From positions 1 to 6,935 of the forward strand of contig CABPWC010000080.1 of the NCBI GenBank assembly GCA_902461025.1: 6,935 nt of DNA. Direction: 5' to 3'. Below, piece by piece: positions 5,440 to 6,935 of the stretch. The notes under the pieces were generated by a model. It did not search any database and was not told where the DNA came from. It saw nothing but the letters and a program-made list of their open reading frames with translations. The position numbers and the translations under genes were made by a program. Position 1 is the first letter of the stretch; each line of letters begins with the position of its first letter. Origin of the DNA: an uncultured Streptococcus sp. (GTDB taxonomy: Bacteria; Bacillota; Bacilli; Lactobacillales; Streptococcaceae).

Positions 5440-6090
5440 ATGGCACATAAAGGATCTGGATTGATAAAAGCGGCATTCGATACGGATAACTTTCTGATGC
5501 GTTTTTGCGAGAAGGTTTTAGATATTGTGACGGTGAACCTACTCTTTGTTGTGTCTTGTTTGCCTATTGTGACAATCGGAGTAGCAAAAATCAGTCTCTA
5601 TCAGACAATCTTCGAAGTTAAGGGTAGTCGTCGAGTTCCTGTTTTTAAAACGTATATGAGAGCTTTTAAGCAAAATTTGAAATTAGGCCTCCAGTTAGGT
5701 TTGTTGGAACTAGGAATTTTTCTGATTAGCGTGGTTGACTTATCACTATTTTGGAGTCAAACTGGTGTTGCCTTTCAACTCATTAAAGCTATTTGTTTGG
5801 GAATTCTTATATTTTTAACACTAGTTATGTTGGCTAGCTATCCAATTGCTGCACGCTATGAATTAACTTGGAAAGAAGTGCTCCAAAAGGGCTTACTTTT
5901 GGTAAGTTTTAACTTCGTTTGGTTCTTCTTGATGCTTGCGATTATTTTGTTAATCATTATGCTTCTCTATCTATCAGGCTTTACTCTAGTGCTTGGTGGT
6001 TCAGCATTTCTACTCTTTGGCTTTGGTCTACTTGCCTTTTGCCAAGCTGGATTAATGGAAAAATTGTTTGCTAAATATCAAGCAGATTGA
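5440..6090 (+). CDS. YesL/DUF624-family membrane protein
   Basis: The 216-residue product is an integral membrane protein. Its N-terminus (FDTDNFLMRFCEKVLDIVTV, residues 13-32) is typical of the YesL (DUF624) family, whose members sit next to sugar ABC transporter genes in Firmicutes; their exact role is unknown. Five hydrophobic segments are visible near residues 27-48, 82-104, 113-137, 152-178 and 181-203. A basic loop (KGSRRVPVFKTYMRAFKQ, 61-78) between the first two is probably cytoplasmic. TAGGAGG (5425-5431) lies 8 bases before the ATG and fixes the start. It lies 20 bp after the YhcH-family gene and is surely co-transcribed with it. An auxiliary role with SatBC at the membrane is possible but unproven. 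The TGA stop overlaps a cre-like repeat that begins the next regulatory region. Confidence 0.85.
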   Translation: MAHKGSGLIKAAFDTDNFLMRFCEKVLDIVTVNLLFVVSCLPIVTIGVAKISLYQTIFEVKGSRRVPVFKTYMRAFKQNLKLGLQLGLLELGIFLISVVDLSLFWSQTGVAFQLIKAICLGILIFLTLVMLASYPIAARYELTWKEVLQKGLLLVSFNFVWFFLMLAIILLIIMLLYLSGFTLVLGGSAFLLFGFGLLAFCQAGLMEKLFAKYQAD

Positions 6091-6099
6091 AAACGATAT
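6086..6099. repeat. Second copy of the 14-mer ATTGAAAACGATAT, cre-like
   Basis: The 14-mer is identical to 4829-4842. Read as TTGAAAACGATATGA (6087-6101) it misses only one fixed cre position, so it is a better cre candidate than the first copy. It includes the TGA stop of the YesL-family gene and overlaps the operator candidate at 6099-6112 by one base. Confidence 0.5.
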
Positions 6100-6112
6100 G
6101 AAACTACTTTCA
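6099..6112. promoter_or_regulatory. Candidate NanR-type operator upstream of the lyase gene (copy 2)
   Basis: TGAAACTACTTTCA is identical to 486-499 and ends exactly 56 bp before the -35 box, as in the nanE copy. The sequences between operator and -35 differ in the two places, so the shared site and spacing are not simply a recent duplication. An activator acting from about position -90 fits this placement. NanR is the likely binder by inference. Confidence 0.55.
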
Positions 6113-6168
6113 AACAAGAAAAGCTACGGGATATGAATAGAAATTAAAATCTAAGTGGCTTGGATGTA

Positions 6169-6197
6169 TTGAAAGCGCTTTTTACAAGGTGTATACT
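6169..6197 (+). promoter_or_regulatory. Lyase-gene promoter with embedded cre site
   Basis: The -35 box TTGAAA (6169-6174), a 17-bp spacer and the -10 box TATACT (6192-6197) form a good sigma-A promoter; the start should be near 6204. TTGAAAGCGCTTTTT (6169-6183) is a cre site with one mismatch to consensus and includes the -35, exactly as at nanE. This promoter starts a second transcription unit inside the cluster. Confidence 0.8.
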
Positions 6198-6214
6198 AAA
6201 ATAGTAAAAAATCA

Positions 6215-6229
6215 TCTGCTCAAAGCAGA
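6215..6229 (+). other. Short perfect hairpin in the lyase leader
   Basis: TCTGCT and AGCAGA form a 6-bp stem with a CAA loop, about 11 bases after the predicted transcript start and 13 bases before the Shine-Dalgarno AGGAG. It is followed by A-rich sequence, so it is not a + strand terminator. It resembles the satA leader hairpin in size and position. A 5'-end stabiliser is one possible role. Confidence 0.4.
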
Positions 6230-6253
6230 AAAAAGAAATCTTAGGAGAAATCT

Positions 6254-6935
6254 ATGTCAGATTTAAAAAAATATGAAGGTGTCATTCCTGCCTTCTACGC
6301 ATGTTATGATGATGAGGGAGAAGTAAGCCCAGAACGTACTCGTGCTTTGGTGCAATACTTTATTGATAAAGGTGTTCAAGGACTTTATGTCAACGGTTCT
6401 TCAGGTGAATGTATCTACCAAAGTGTAGAAGACCGTAAATTGATCTTGGAAGAAGTCATGGCAGTTGCTAAAGGTAAATTGACAATTATTGCTCACGTGG
6501 CTTGCAATAATACGAAAGACAGTATCGAACTTGCTCGTCATGCAGAAAGCTTGGGAGTAGATGCTATCGCAACAATCCCTCCAATTTACTTCCGTTTGCC
6601 TGAGTACTCAGTAGCAAAATACTGGAACGACATCAGTGCAGCAGCACCAAATACAGACTATGTTATCTATAACATTCCTCAATTGGCAGGAGTTGCTTTG
6701 ACTCCAAGTCTTTACACAGAAATGTTGAAGAACCCACGTGTGATTGGTGTTAAAAATTCTTCAATGCCAGTTCAAGATATTCAAACTTTTGTTAGTCTTG
6801 GTGGCGAAGATCATATCGTCTTTAATGGTCCAGATGAACAATTCCTCGGTGGTCGTCTTATGGGTGCTAAAGCTGGTATTGGTGGTACTTATGGTGCTAT
6901 GCCAGAACTCTTCTTGAAACTCAACCAATTGATTG
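6254..6935 (+). CDS. nanA: N-acetylneuraminate lyase (3' end outside window)
   Basis: The lyase cleaves N-acetylneuraminate to N-acetylmannosamine and pyruvate in the cytoplasm, the first catabolic step after uptake. The window holds 227 codons of an expected length of about 300. Features of the class I aldolase DHDPS/NAL family are present: the substrate carboxylate loop GSSGE (48-52), the catalytic tyrosine in VIYNIP (Tyr139), the Schiff-base lysine in IGVKNSS (Lys167), and FNGPDEQFLGG (190-200), whose Asp194 and Glu195 correspond to the sialic-acid-specific acidic pair of known lyases; this favours a true sialic acid lyase over dihydrodipicolinate synthase. TTAGGAG (6241-6247) lies 6 bases before the ATG. 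It has its own promoter with cre and operator candidates. The symbol follows general bacterial use; in pneumococcus nanA also names the sialidase. Confidence 0.95.
   Translation, partial: MSDLKKYEGVIPAFYACYDDEGEVSPERTRALVQYFIDKGVQGLYVNGSSGECIYQSVEDRKLILEEVMAVAKGKLTIIAHVACNNTKDSIELARHAESLGVDAIATIPPIYFRLPEYSVAKYWNDISAAAPNTDYVIYNIPQLAGVALTPSLYTEMLKNPRVIGVKNSSMPVQDIQTFVSLGGEDHIVFNGPDEQFLGGRLMGAKAGIGGTYGAMPELFLKLNQLI

Noticed and set aside
1..6935. CRISPR array, tRNA/rRNA genes, transposase or phage genes
   Set aside because: No evenly spaced repeats with spacers, no cloverleaf-forming sequence and no transposase or phage-like reading frame were seen; the only mobile-type sequence is the BOX element.

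Overview
The window looks like a mitis-group Streptococcus chromosome (S. mitis / S. oralis / S. pneumoniae relatives). The reasons are the low-GC streptococcal coding style, an LPATG sortase-anchored surface protein with the short NELPEFTGG-type repeats typical of this group, a BOX-type intergenic repeat, and a set of sialic-acid genes close to the pneumococcal nan locus. The gene order is more compact than the one I remember for pneumococcal TIGR4. There, nanB-linked genes and a PTS gene lie around nanE; here a surface-protein end, nanE and the transporter follow each other directly. A non-pneumococcal mitis-group species is therefore more likely, but this is inference.

Layout, all on the + strand: the last 108 codons of a cell-wall-anchored protein, probably a sialidase (1-327), with a strong terminator; a regulatory region with a palindromic operator candidate and a cre site fused to a promoter; nanE (619-1317); a leader with a full-consensus cre match and a small hairpin; satA, the lipoprotein sugar-binding protein (1434-2750); a terminator or attenuator followed by a structured spacer; satB (2967-3854) and satC (3871-4710), the two permeases; a BOX element without boxB (4711-4815); a structured leader; a YhcH/NanQ-family gene (4967-5419); a YesL/DUF624 membrane protein (5440-6090); a second copy of the same operator-plus-promoter module; and N-acetylneuraminate lyase, cut by the window end (6254 onward).

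Together the genes form a sialic-acid scavenging pathway. The surface enzyme releases sialic acid from host glycans, SatABC imports it, the YhcH-family protein probably helps sugar anomerisation, the lyase splits Neu5Ac to ManNAc and pyruvate, and NanE converts ManNAc-6-P to GlcNAc-6-P. No transporter ATPase is present, which fits the known use of a shared ATPase (MsmK) by this importer.

No entirely new system is visible. The most notable signal is regulatory: the identical 14-bp palindrome TGAAACTACTTTCA lies exactly 56 bp upstream of the -35 box of both clear promoters (nanE and lyase), and both of those -35 boxes are themselves part of a cre site. This is a good candidate for the NanR (RpiR-family) operator combined with CcpA repression.
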